Shown: positions 1 through 5,417 of the stretch, one piece after another
How the letters are laid out: every line of letters starts with the position of its first letter
How positions within the stretch are numbered: position 1 is the first letter of the stretch
From: Nitriliruptoraceae bacterium
GTDB lineage: Bacteria > Actinomycetota > Nitriliruptoria > Nitriliruptorales > Nitriliruptoraceae
Assembly (NCBI GenBank): GCA_007117945.1
Contig: SKTN01000412.1
Location: 1-5,417 of the forward strand
Direction of reading: 5' to 3'
Length of the DNA stretch: 5,417 bases
Notes under the pieces: generated by a model
The model's input: only the letters and a program-made list of their open reading frames with translations
What the model was told of the DNA's origin: nothing
Databases searched by the model: none
Made by a program: the position numbers and the translations under genes

Positions 1-954
1 TACCGGGTCGGACTGGTCAGCGAGGGGGGACTGCTCCTGGCCAACGGGGCTGCAGGCACCGAGGACGGGAAGCTCCTGCGTGAGGCGGTGCTGCTCGATG
101 GGGAGTGGCCCGAGGTCGGCGATCTGGTGGCCACCAGCGTGGACGGCTACTTCGGGGATCCGTCGACCACCCTGGGGCTGCCCTACGACACCGTCTCGGT
201 CAGCAGCGCGATCGGGGAGCTGCCGGCCTGGCGGGTGGTCCCACGGCGGGCCGACACCCAGGGCACCTGGGTCGTGCTGATCCACGGCCGGGGCGGGGCG
301 CTGAGCGAGGGCAACCGGCTGCTGCCACTGCTCGACGACCACGACCTGCCCTCCCTCACGATCTCCCTGCGCAACGACCCCGACGCGCCCGCCGACCCCG
401 ACGGCTTCGGGTTCTACGGGGAGCGCGAGTGGGAGGAGCTGGAGGCGGCCATCGACCACCTCGTCGAGGTCGAGGGTGCCTCGGACGTGGTGCTGGTCGG
501 CTACAGCCAGGGCGGTTCGACCGCGCTGTCGCTGCTGCGCCGCTCCGACCGCGCGGAGATGGTCTCGGCAGCGGTGCTGATCTCCCCCCTGGTCTCCCTC
601 GACGCCACCCTGGAGCTCCAGGCGCGCGACCGCGACATCCCCGAGCTGCTGATCCCACCGCTGCTCACCAGCGCGAGGTGGATCTCCACGTGGCGCTCGG
701 GGCTGGAGTTCGGGCAGGTGGAGCATCTCGACCGCGCCGAGGAGATCCCCGCCGACATCCCCCTGCTGCTCACCCACGGCACCGCCGACACCACGGTGCC
801 CTTCGAGCCCACCCGCGACCTTGCGGCCACGCTGGGGGCCCAGGTCACCTACGTGGAGTACGAGGGCGTCGAGCACGTCCGTGAGTGGAACAACGACCCC
901 GGCTTCGAGGACCACGTCGCGGAACTGCTCGACGACATCGCCGACGACCGGTGA
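1..954 (+). CDS. Alpha/beta hydrolase, 5'-truncated by the window edge
   Basis: This is a serine hydrolase of the alpha/beta fold, probably an esterase, thioesterase or peptidase-like enzyme; the substrate cannot be read from the sequence. The frame is open from base 1, so the true start is outside the window. The in-frame GTG at 88 is unlikely to be the start, because the 29 codons before it look equally coding. Visible signatures in order are an oxyanion-hole region HGRGG (His codon 283-285), the nucleophile elbow GYSQGG (Ser codon 505-507), the acid in THGTADTTVP (Asp codon 787-789) and the catalytic His in GVEHVREWN (codon 874-876), so the triad is complete. The His followed by an RxWN(x)DP-like stretch resembles the YqkD-like/actinobacterial alpha/beta hydrolases, many of which carry an N-terminal membrane anchor; whether this one does cannot be seen. 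It ends with TGA, 50 bases before the next gene on the same strand, so the two may be cotranscribed. Confidence 0.93.
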   Translation, partial: YRVGLVSEGGLLLANGAAGTEDGKLLREAVLLDGEWPEVGDLVATSVDGYFGDPSTTLGLPYDTVSVSSAIGELPAWRVVPRRADTQGTWVVLIHGRGGALSEGNRLLPLLDDHDLPSLTISLRNDPDAPADPDGFGFYGEREWEELEAAIDHLVEVEGASDVVLVGYSQGGSTALSLLRRSDRAEMVSAAVLISPLVSLDATLELQARDRDIPELLIPPLLTSARWISTWRSGLEFGQVEHLDRAEEIPADIPLLLTHGTADTTVPFEPTRDLAATLGAQVTYVEYEGVEHVREWNNDPGFEDHVAELLDDIADDR

Positions 955-1004
955 GCCGCACCCCGGTACGCTGAAGGTCCGAACAACCGACCGGGTGGGG
1001 CGCG

Positions 1005-1685
1005 ATGGACACTGAGACCGTCGCCCTGGCCCCGCCGCAGCGCCCGGTGGTTCGCCCCCGGATGCGCGGGTGGATCCACAGCGCGGCTGCCCCCGTGGCC
1101 GCCATCGTCGCCATCGAGCTGTTCCGGGCCGCCGCCCCGGGGCTGCCACGCCTCAGCGTGGCGGTGTTCGGCGTCGCCCTCATCGGGCTGTTCACCACCT
1201 CGGGGCTGTACCACGCACCGAGCTGGCCCACGCGGGTCGCGCGCCGACTCGCCCGGGCGGACGTGGCGATGATCCAGCTGTTCATCGCCGCCACCTTCAC
1301 CCCCGTCGCCGTGCACACCCTCAGTGGCGCGTGGCGGACGTGGAGCCTGGTGGTGGCCTGGACCGTGGCGATCATCGGGGCCGTGGTCGCCGCCTCACCC
1401 GTGACGGGACCGCGGTGGTTGACCGTCGCGGCCTACGCGTCCTTCGGGGCGCTCGGGGCGGTCCCGCTGCTGCGGATCGCGGAGGTCCTTCCCCTGCCGG
1501 GCGTGCTGCTCGTGATCGTCGGTGGGACCATCTACCTCGTCGGCGGGGTGGTCTACGCCCGTCGCAGGCCGGACCCCTGGCCCCGGTGGTTCGGCTTCCA
1601 CGAGGTCTTCCACGCCCTCGTGGTGATCGGCGGAACCGCCCACGTCATCGCGATCTGGCGCTACGCCCTGCCCCTGGCGGGCTGA
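1005..1685 (+). CDS. Hemolysin III / PAQR family membrane protein
   Basis: This 226-residue integral membrane protein belongs to the hemolysin III (YqfA/YplQ, PAQR, adiponectin-receptor-like) family. Bacterial members are named for a Bacillus hemolysin, but their reaction is generally unknown; a metal-dependent hydrolase role is suspected by analogy with animal receptors. About seven hydrophobic segments are visible, near residues 25-43, 50-68, 86-105, 112-130, 138-157, 164-184 and 201-220. The family's probable zinc ligands are present: S66-x3-H70 after helix 2, D86 at the start of helix 3, and H199-x3-H203 (FGFHEVFH) at helix 7, followed by H213. The RGW motif at 21-23 is also typical. One small difference is that D86 is followed by Val where many homologues have His. 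Length and ATG start fit the family; a G-rich run (GGGTGGGG, 993-1000) four bases before the ATG is a weak ribosome binding site. The gene faces the galM operon tail to tail. Confidence 0.93.
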   Translation: MDTETVALAPPQRPVVRPRMRGWIHSAAAPVAAIVAIELFRAAAPGLPRLSVAVFGVALIGLFTTSGLYHAPSWPTRVARRLARADVAMIQLFIAATFTPVAVHTLSGAWRTWSLVVAWTVAIIGAVVAASPVTGPRWLTVAAYASFGALGAVPLLRIAEVLPLPGVLLVIVGGTIYLVGGVVYARRRPDPWPRWFGFHEVFHALVVIGGTAHVIAIWRYALPLAG

Positions 1686-1693
1686 CCTGACGG

Positions 1694-1721
1694 GTTGAGC
1701 CCGGCCGGCGCGGGGCTCAGC
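1694..1721. terminator. Possible bidirectional terminator hairpin between convergent genes
   Basis: TGAGCCC at 1696-1702 pairs perfectly with GGGCTCA at 1713-1719. The stem extends by a T-G wobble and a G-C pair, and the loop is 10 bases. It lies in the 39-base gap between two convergent stop codons, where a shared terminator is expected. There is no T-tract on either side, so it would be a GC-rich hairpin of the kind reported in actinobacteria, or merely chance in GC-rich DNA. Confidence 0.45.
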
Positions 1722-1723
1722 GC

Positions 1724-1739
1724 CTCACCCGGTGGTGAG
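1724..1739. terminator. Second small inverted repeat at the galM stop codon
   Basis: CTCACC (1724-1729) pairs with GGTGAG (1734-1739) across a four-base loop. It covers the galM stop codon and last codons, immediately next to the 1694-1721 hairpin. Two adjacent stems at a convergent junction could act together as a terminator or mRNA 3'-end stabiliser. The stem is short and lacks a U-tract, so support is weak. Confidence 0.25.
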
Positions 1740-2768
1740 CCGGTAGCGGGACCGGTGCTCGTAGACCTCCCCGGGCGCCAGGAGCACCGAGGGCAGCTCC
1801 GGGTGGTTGACCGCGTCAGGGAAGCCCTGGGGTTCCAGGCACACCGCACCGTGTCGGCGGTACACCTGACCGTGCTTGCCCGGGATCGGCGGGTCCATCT
1901 TGTTCCCGGAGTACACCTGCAGGCACGCCTGGTCGGTGGCCAGCTCCAGCACACGGCCGGAAGCGGGATCGTGCAGTTGCGCCACGCTGCGCACCGCACC
2001 TGCCGCACCCTCCAGCACGAGGTTGTGGTCGTACCCGGCGGCACCGGGGACCTCGCTGAGCGCGGCGACGCCGTCACCGAGGGGGCGCGGCGCACGCAGG
2101 TCGAGGGGCGTGCCGTCGACCGGCAGCAGCCGGCCGGTGGGGATCAGCTGCGCGTCCACCTCCGAGGTGGTCTGGGCGTGCACCGTGAGCTCATGGTCGA
2201 GCACATCGCCCTCACCTGCCCCGGCGAGGTTGAAGTAGGCGTGGTTGGTCAGGTTCACCGGTGTGGTCGCGTCGGTGGTCGCCCGGTAGGTCACGGCCAG
2301 GGTGTCGCCCTCGAAGCGGTAGGTGGCCAGCACCTCGAGGTCGCCGGGGTAGCCCTCCTCGCCGTCGGGCGCGTGGTAGCGCAAGGTCACGGCGTCCGGC
2401 GCGAGGTCCACCACCTCCCAGAGCACCTTGTCGAGGGAGCGGTCGGCGCCACCGTGCAGGTGGTGGGGCGCCTCGTTCGTAGCGAGGTGGTAGGTGACGT
2501 CCCCGAGACTGAACCGCCCGTGGGCGATGCGGTTGGCGACCCGTCCCACCGTCGCACCGAAGTAGGGGTTGGCCGCCGACAGGTAGCCCTCGAGGGTGTC
2601 GAAGCCGCACACGACGTCGGCGGGCATCCCGTCACGATCCGGCGCCCACAGCTCCACCAGGGTCGCGCCGTGGTCGGTGACGCGGGCCAGTCGGCCACCC
2701 TCACCCTCGATCGTGTACAGCTCCGCCGCGCGACCGTCGGGGTAGCTACCGAAGGTGCGGCTGGTCAT
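1725..2768 (-). CDS. galM: Aldose 1-epimerase (galactose mutarotase)
   Basis: GalM interconverts the alpha and beta anomers of D-glucose, D-galactose and related aldoses in the cytoplasm. The 347-residue length and all landmarks match the family: GRVANRI with R80, HHLHGG with H105, TPVNLTNHAYFNL with catalytic acid H176, YDHNL with D247, LQVYSGN at 283-289, and CLEPQGFPDA with catalytic base E312. These residues correspond to Arg71, His96, His170, Asp243 and Glu304 of the Lactococcus lactis enzyme. There is no signal peptide. The ATG start is supported by an AGGGAG ribosome binding site five bases upstream. It is the last gene of a probable three-gene operon, 36 bases after the GH3 beta-glucosidase, and there are no Leloir genes (galK, galT, galE) in the window. 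The context therefore suggests that it handles beta-glucose released by the glucosidase rather than galactose, which is an inference. No catalytic residue is missing. Confidence 0.97.
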   Translation of the reverse strand: MTSRTFGSYPDGRAAELYTIEGEGGRLARVTDHGATLVELWAPDRDGMPADVVCGFDTLEGYLSAANPYFGATVGRVANRIAHGRFSLGDVTYHLATNEAPHHLHGGADRSLDKVLWEVVDLAPDAVTLRYHAPDGEEGYPGDLEVLATYRFEGDTLAVTYRATTDATTPVNLTNHAYFNLAGAGEGDVLDHELTVHAQTTSEVDAQLIPTGRLLPVDGTPLDLRAPRPLGDGVAALSEVPGAAGYDHNLVLEGAAGAVRSVAQLHDPASGRVLELATDQACLQVYSGNKMDPPIPGKHGQVYRRHGAVCLEPQGFPDAVNHPELPSVLLAPGEVYEHRSRYRLTTG

Positions 2769-2773
2769 GGATG

Positions 2774-2779
2774 CTCCCT
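2774..2779 (-). promoter_or_regulatory. Ribosome binding site of galM
   Basis: The minus strand reads AGGGAG here, five bases before the ATG at 2768-2766. It fixes the galM start and lies in the 36-base gap after the GH3 stop codon, so galM has its own initiation signal within the operon. Confidence 0.75.
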
Positions 2780-2804
2780 GCTCGTGGCGGAGGTGGTGTC
2801 CGGC

Positions 2805-4574
2805 TCACCCGGTCGCGTGGTGGGCGTGGCCGCGGCGCCACCTCGGGGCAGGTGCCGTGGCGGGGACCGCGCCGGTCGGCGGATCCTGCTCGGGCCAGTC
2901 CACGGACAGCGTGGCTGCCCACGGGACCCTACCGACGAGCACGTCGGCGATGCCGGCGGCCTCGCTGCCAGGCCACCACGCGGCCACCACGGCGTCGGCG
3001 TGCTCGAGCGCCGGGTCGAGCACCAGGGGCCGTCCGGAGTAGACGAGCAGCACCACCCGGTCGACGACCGCGGCCACCGCCTCCACCTGCCGGAGCTGGG
3101 CCGCATCGAGCGCCAGGGAGGCACGGTCGCCCATCCCCTCGGCGTAGGGCTCCTCGTGGACCACCACCACGCCGACGTCGGCGGTGTGACCGTCCAGGGC
3201 GGTGAGGTCCTCGTCGTCGGCCCCGGTCACCGTGCAGCGGTCGCCGAGGTGGCCGCGGAGCCCGTCCACCAGGGTGCTGCCAGGCGTGATGGCCCCGCGG
3301 CCGCCGGACCAGTCGATGGTCCAGCCGCCGCAGGCCAGGCCGACGTCGTCCGCGGCCGCGCCGGCGACCAGCACGCTGGCTGCGGCGTCGAGGGGCAGCA
3401 CGCCCGCCGTGTCCTCCAGCAGGACGGCACCAGCGGCGGCCGCACGGCGCGCCAGCGCGCGGTGGTCGGCGTTGCCGACCACGGCCGGTGTGGGCAGCTG
3501 CGGCTCCGCGCCGTCCAGCAGGCCCATCGCCGCCTTGACCCGCAGGATGCGGCGCACGGCGTCGTCGAGGCGAGCCGAGGACAGCTCTCCCGCCAGCACG
3601 GCCGCACGGACGGTCTCCCGGAAGCGTGTGTGGTCGAAGGGCACCATCACCATGTCGACACCCGCCTCCAGGCAGGTCACCACCGCTTCGCGGTAGTCGG
3701 GGCTGACCTGGTCCACGGCCACGTAGTCGCTGACCACGAACCCCTCGAAGCCGAGCTCGCCCTTCAGCAGATCGGTGAGCAACCACCGGTGGCCGTGGAC
3801 CTTGGTGCCGTTGAAGGAGGAGTAGGAGGCCATGATGCTGCCCACGCCCTGCGCGACGGCGGCGCGGTAGGGCGGCAGGTGCACCGCCCGCAGGGTGGCC
3901 TCGTCGATGCGGGCGTCCCCCTGGTCGAGGTGCCACCCATCGGCGCCGTAGGCGCGCCGCCACCACTCCACCCACTGCGCGCCGCCCGTGGTGCCCCAGG
4001 TCGTGCCGCCATCGGCGATAAAGTGCTTGGCGCAGGCCAGCACGTCGATCCCGGGGCCGGGCCCCTGCAGGGCGGCCACCAGGGCTGCACCGAGGGCGCT
4101 CACCAGCTCCGGATCCTGCCCGTAGCCCTCGTAGGTCCGCCCCCAGCGGGGATCCTGGGGCACGGCGACCGTCGGCGCGAAGGTCCACCGGGCACCCGTG
4201 GCGGCCGTCTCGATCGCCGTCGCCCGACCGATCTCGCTGACCAGCTGCGGGTCCCCCGCCGCGCCGAGCGCGATGTTGTGGGGGAAGATCGTGGCGCCGA
4301 CGAGGTTGTTGTGCCCGTGGACCGCGTCGGTGCCGTAGAGGATCGGTATCCCCAGGCGCGAGCCCCGGGAGGCGTCCACGTAGCCGTCCACCATGGCGCG
4401 CCAGGCGGTCGGGGTGTTGGGCTCGGGGTTGCCGCCACCCCCGGAGAGCACGGAGCCGATGGCGTGCTCGGCCACCTCCTCGGGGGTGATGGCGGTGCGG
4501 TCGACCTGGGTGATCTGGCCGATCCGCTCCTCCAGGGTCATGCGCTCGAGCAGGTCGTCGATAGGGCTGGGCAC
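2805..4574 (-). CDS. Glycoside hydrolase family 3 beta-glucosidase (ExoI/ExoP type)
   Basis: This 589-residue enzyme is a retaining GH3 exo-beta-glucosidase that removes glucose from the non-reducing end of beta-gluco-oligosaccharides. The N-terminal TIM barrel shows GTDAVHGHNN (D83, substrate binding), DPRWGR (141-146), GYGQDPE, KHF (K183, H184) and FVVSDY with the nucleophile D283. The second alpha/beta domain shows CGGWTI (W418) and HEEPYAEGMGD, where E474 is the likely acid/base by alignment with barley ExoI Glu491. There is no signal peptide, so it probably acts in the cytoplasm. The start is a GTG with GAGGAG seven bases upstream. The frame is open further up to an ATG at 4670, but that start would overlap the previous gene, has an Arg/Pro-rich lead unlike the family, and lacks support. 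Oddities are an insertion around residues 192-216, Tyr284 where ExoI has Trp286, and a C-terminal tail (about 561-589) lacking the usual PFGxGL-like end. It sits between a putative phosphorylase and galM. Beta-glucan specificity is inferred; xylosidase or glucosaminidase activity is less likely. Confidence 0.95.
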   Translation of the reverse strand: MPSPIDDLLERMTLEERIGQITQVDRTAITPEEVAEHAIGSVLSGGGGNPEPNTPTAWRAMVDGYVDASRGSRLGIPILYGTDAVHGHNNLVGATIFPHNIALGAAGDPQLVSEIGRATAIETAATGARWTFAPTVAVPQDPRWGRTYEGYGQDPELVSALGAALVAALQGPGPGIDVLACAKHFIADGGTTWGTTGGAQWVEWWRRAYGADGWHLDQGDARIDEATLRAVHLPPYRAAVAQGVGSIMASYSSFNGTKVHGHRWLLTDLLKGELGFEGFVVSDYVAVDQVSPDYREAVVTCLEAGVDMVMVPFDHTRFRETVRAAVLAGELSSARLDDAVRRILRVKAAMGLLDGAEPQLPTPAVVGNADHRALARRAAAAGAVLLEDTAGVLPLDAAASVLVAGAAADDVGLACGGWTIDWSGGRGAITPGSTLVDGLRGHLGDRCTVTGADDEDLTALDGHTADVGVVVVHEEPYAEGMGDRASLALDAAQLRQVEAVAAVVDRVVLLVYSGRPLVLDPALEHADAVVAAWWPGSEAAGIADVLVGRVPWAATLSVDWPEQDPPTGAVPATAPAPRWRRGHAHHATG

Positions 4575-4581
4575 AGTGGTG

Positions 4582-4587
4582 CTCCTC
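4582..4587 (-). promoter_or_regulatory. Ribosome binding site that decides the GH3 start
   Basis: The minus strand reads GAGGAG, seven bases before the GTG at 4574-4572. Neither the ATG at 4670 nor the internal ATG at codon 12 fits the family N-terminus as well. The site lies within the 34-base gap after the upstream stop codon, so the GTG at 4574 is the most economical start. Confidence 0.8.
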
Positions 4588-4608
4588 AGGTAGGGGCCGG
4601 CGACCGGG

Positions 4609-5417
4609 TCAGCGGGCCACGGGCGCGGGCGAGCCGCCGGTGGACGCCACGGTGAACTGCAGCCCCGCAATGGAGCCGTCCCGATCGAGTACCGCGGCGG
4701 TCTCCTCAGGGGTCAGGGACCGCCCGGCACGACCGTGGACCTCGCCGTCAGCGTCGGTGATGCGAACCTCGTCCTGCGGCCCGACCAGCACCCGGACCGG
4801 GGTGGCGCAGACCGTGGCCTCGAAGCCCGCCTCGCCCCCGGTGAGGTCGGTCCACAGCTGCGCATCCGGCAGCAGCGGGCTGCCGAGGGAGAGCCGCCCA
4901 CCGGCCAGGCGCAGGCCGAGCTCGCCCGCGCGGGTCAGGACCTCCTCCTTGACCTGCCCGGTCATACCCGGTTGCTGCGCACCGGCGTGGGCCGGGGTGT
5001 GGGAGTAGCAGTCGGTGGGGAAGGCGCCGTAGGTGGCCGGATCCTTGCGGAACCCCAGCCCATCACGCAACCGCTGGTAGGCGGCCACCAGCCGGGCGTG
5101 CAGCGCCGCGTCGTCACCGTCCTCGACCTCGATGGTGCGTTCCTGCACGGCCAGGAGCAGCTTGGCCACCATGTGCCAGTAGATCGACCCGATGCCCTCG
5201 TAGCCGTGCATCCCACCGGAGCGCCCGGTGAAGGCGTGGTGGTGGAACAACGCCTCGTACACCTCCTCGACCGCGGCCTGCTCCTCGGGTGGGCAGCCGA
5301 CCTCCTCCAGTGCCGCGCGCAGCGCCTCGGCGTTGGTGAGGTCGGCACGGAAGTGCAGGCGTCCCGCCTCGTCACGTCGCAGGATCGCAGCCGGCCCGCC
5401 GGCCAGCTCCGTGAGCA
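4609..5417 (-). CDS. C-terminal part of a large, putative beta-glucan oligosaccharide phosphorylase (GH149/GH94-like)
   Basis: The frame is open to the right window edge, so only the last 269 residues or so are visible. The GTG at 5262 is not a credible start: the 51 codons before it read as coding (for example HFRADLTNAEALRAALEE). The visible part begins with a helical region containing FTGRSG, a YEGIGSIYWHMVAKLLL segment, and a dense block YGAFPTDCYSHTPAHAGAQ followed by QPGMTGQVKEE (4942-5031). It ends with a beta-rich region (RLSLGSPLLPDAQLWT, then GFEATVCATPVRVLV). From memory this matches the end of proteins of about 1,100 residues found beside GH3 and other glucanase genes. A helical barrel followed by a beta-sandwich is the known layout of GH94 and GH149 phosphorylases, which convert beta-gluco-oligosaccharide plus phosphate to alpha-glucose 1-phosphate. 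The family assignment is recall plus context, not proof; the catalytic Asp region lies outside the window. It is followed after 34 bases by the GH3 gene, probably in one operon. No signal peptide can be assessed. Confidence 0.6.
   Translation of the reverse strand, partial: LTELAGGPAAILRRDEAGRLHFRADLTNAEALRAALEEVGCPPEEQAAVEEVYEALFHHHAFTGRSGGMHGYEGIGSIYWHMVAKLLLAVQERTIEVEDGDDAALHARLVAAYQRLRDGLGFRKDPATYGAFPTDCYSHTPAHAGAQQPGMTGQVKEEVLTRAGELGLRLAGGRLSLGSPLLPDAQLWTDLTGGEAGFEATVCATPVRVLVGPQDEVRITDADGEVHGRAGRSLTPEETAAVLDRDGSIAGLQFTVASTGGSPAPVAR

Noticed and set aside
88..90. GTG as the start of the alpha/beta hydrolase.
   Set aside because: The frame is open and coding-like from base 1, and no good ribosome binding site precedes this GTG.
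967..972. TACGCT as a possible -10 element for the hemolysin III gene.
   Set aside because: It fits TANNNT, but no convincing -35 element lies 16-18 bases upstream. The 50-base gap allows cotranscription with the hydrolase.
963..994. CCGGT/ACCGG inverted repeat in the gap before the hemolysin III gene, considered as an operator or terminator.
   Set aside because: The arms are only five bases with a 22-base spacer, as expected by chance in this composition.
80..1375. Several Arg/Pro/Gly-rich open frames overlapping the hydrolase and hemolysin III genes on both strands.
   Set aside because: They are low-complexity shadows of the real frames, with no domains or credible ribosome binding sites.
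1695..4655. A 986-codon open frame on the plus strand running opposite galM and the GH3 gene.
   Set aside because: It is antisense to two secure genes. In GC-rich DNA the frame opposite a real gene often lacks stops. Its translation is rich in Gly, Arg, Val and His, without a recognisable domain, and crosses the gap between the two genes.
4575..4670. An earlier ATG start (4670) for the GH3 gene, adding 32 residues.
   Set aside because: It would overlap the upstream gene by 62 bases. The extra residues are Arg/Pro-rich and neither family-like nor a clear signal peptide. The GTG at 4574 has a strong, well-spaced ribosome binding site.
5260..5262. GTG as the start of a 217-residue minus-strand protein.
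   Set aside because: The frame stays open and coding-like to the window edge, and the product looks like the end of a much larger protein.

Overview
The window is GC-rich (about 70% or more by eye, with codon third positions almost all G or C), uses GTG as well as ATG starts, and has short intergenic gaps. Together with the protein types, this suggests a high-GC actinobacterium (Actinomycetota). I cannot place it to genus. No RNA genes, CRISPR arrays, insertion sequences or phage genes are visible. No stretch longer than about 50 bases lacks a gene.

Layout. Bases 1-954 (+) hold the 3' part of an alpha/beta hydrolase whose start lies outside the window. Bases 1005-1685 (+) encode a complete hemolysin III/PAQR-family seven-helix membrane protein. 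After a 39-base convergent junction with two small GC-rich hairpins, three genes are read leftwards on the minus strand. From the right edge these are: the C-terminal part of a very large protein that I tentatively assign to the beta-glucan oligosaccharide phosphorylases (GH149/GH94-like), ending at 4609; a glycoside hydrolase family 3 beta-glucosidase (2805-4574, GTG start chosen from a good ribosome binding site); and aldose 1-epimerase GalM (1725-2768).

How the genes fit together. The three minus-strand genes are separated by only 34 and 36 bases and are probably one operon for using short beta-glucans inside the cell. A phosphorylase would shorten beta-gluco-oligosaccharides and release alpha-glucose 1-phosphate. 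The GH3 enzyme, which has no signal peptide, would release beta-D-glucose. GalM would convert beta-D-glucose to the alpha anomer. The GH3 and GalM calls are secure. The phosphorylase call and its linkage specificity (beta-1,3 preferred over beta-1,2 here) are inference. The two plus-strand genes have no evident link to this pathway.

Most genes are recognisable families. The points most worth a second look are the large partial protein with a strongly patterned C-terminal block, and two departures of the GH3 enzyme from the family norm: an insertion beside the active site and an atypical C-terminus.
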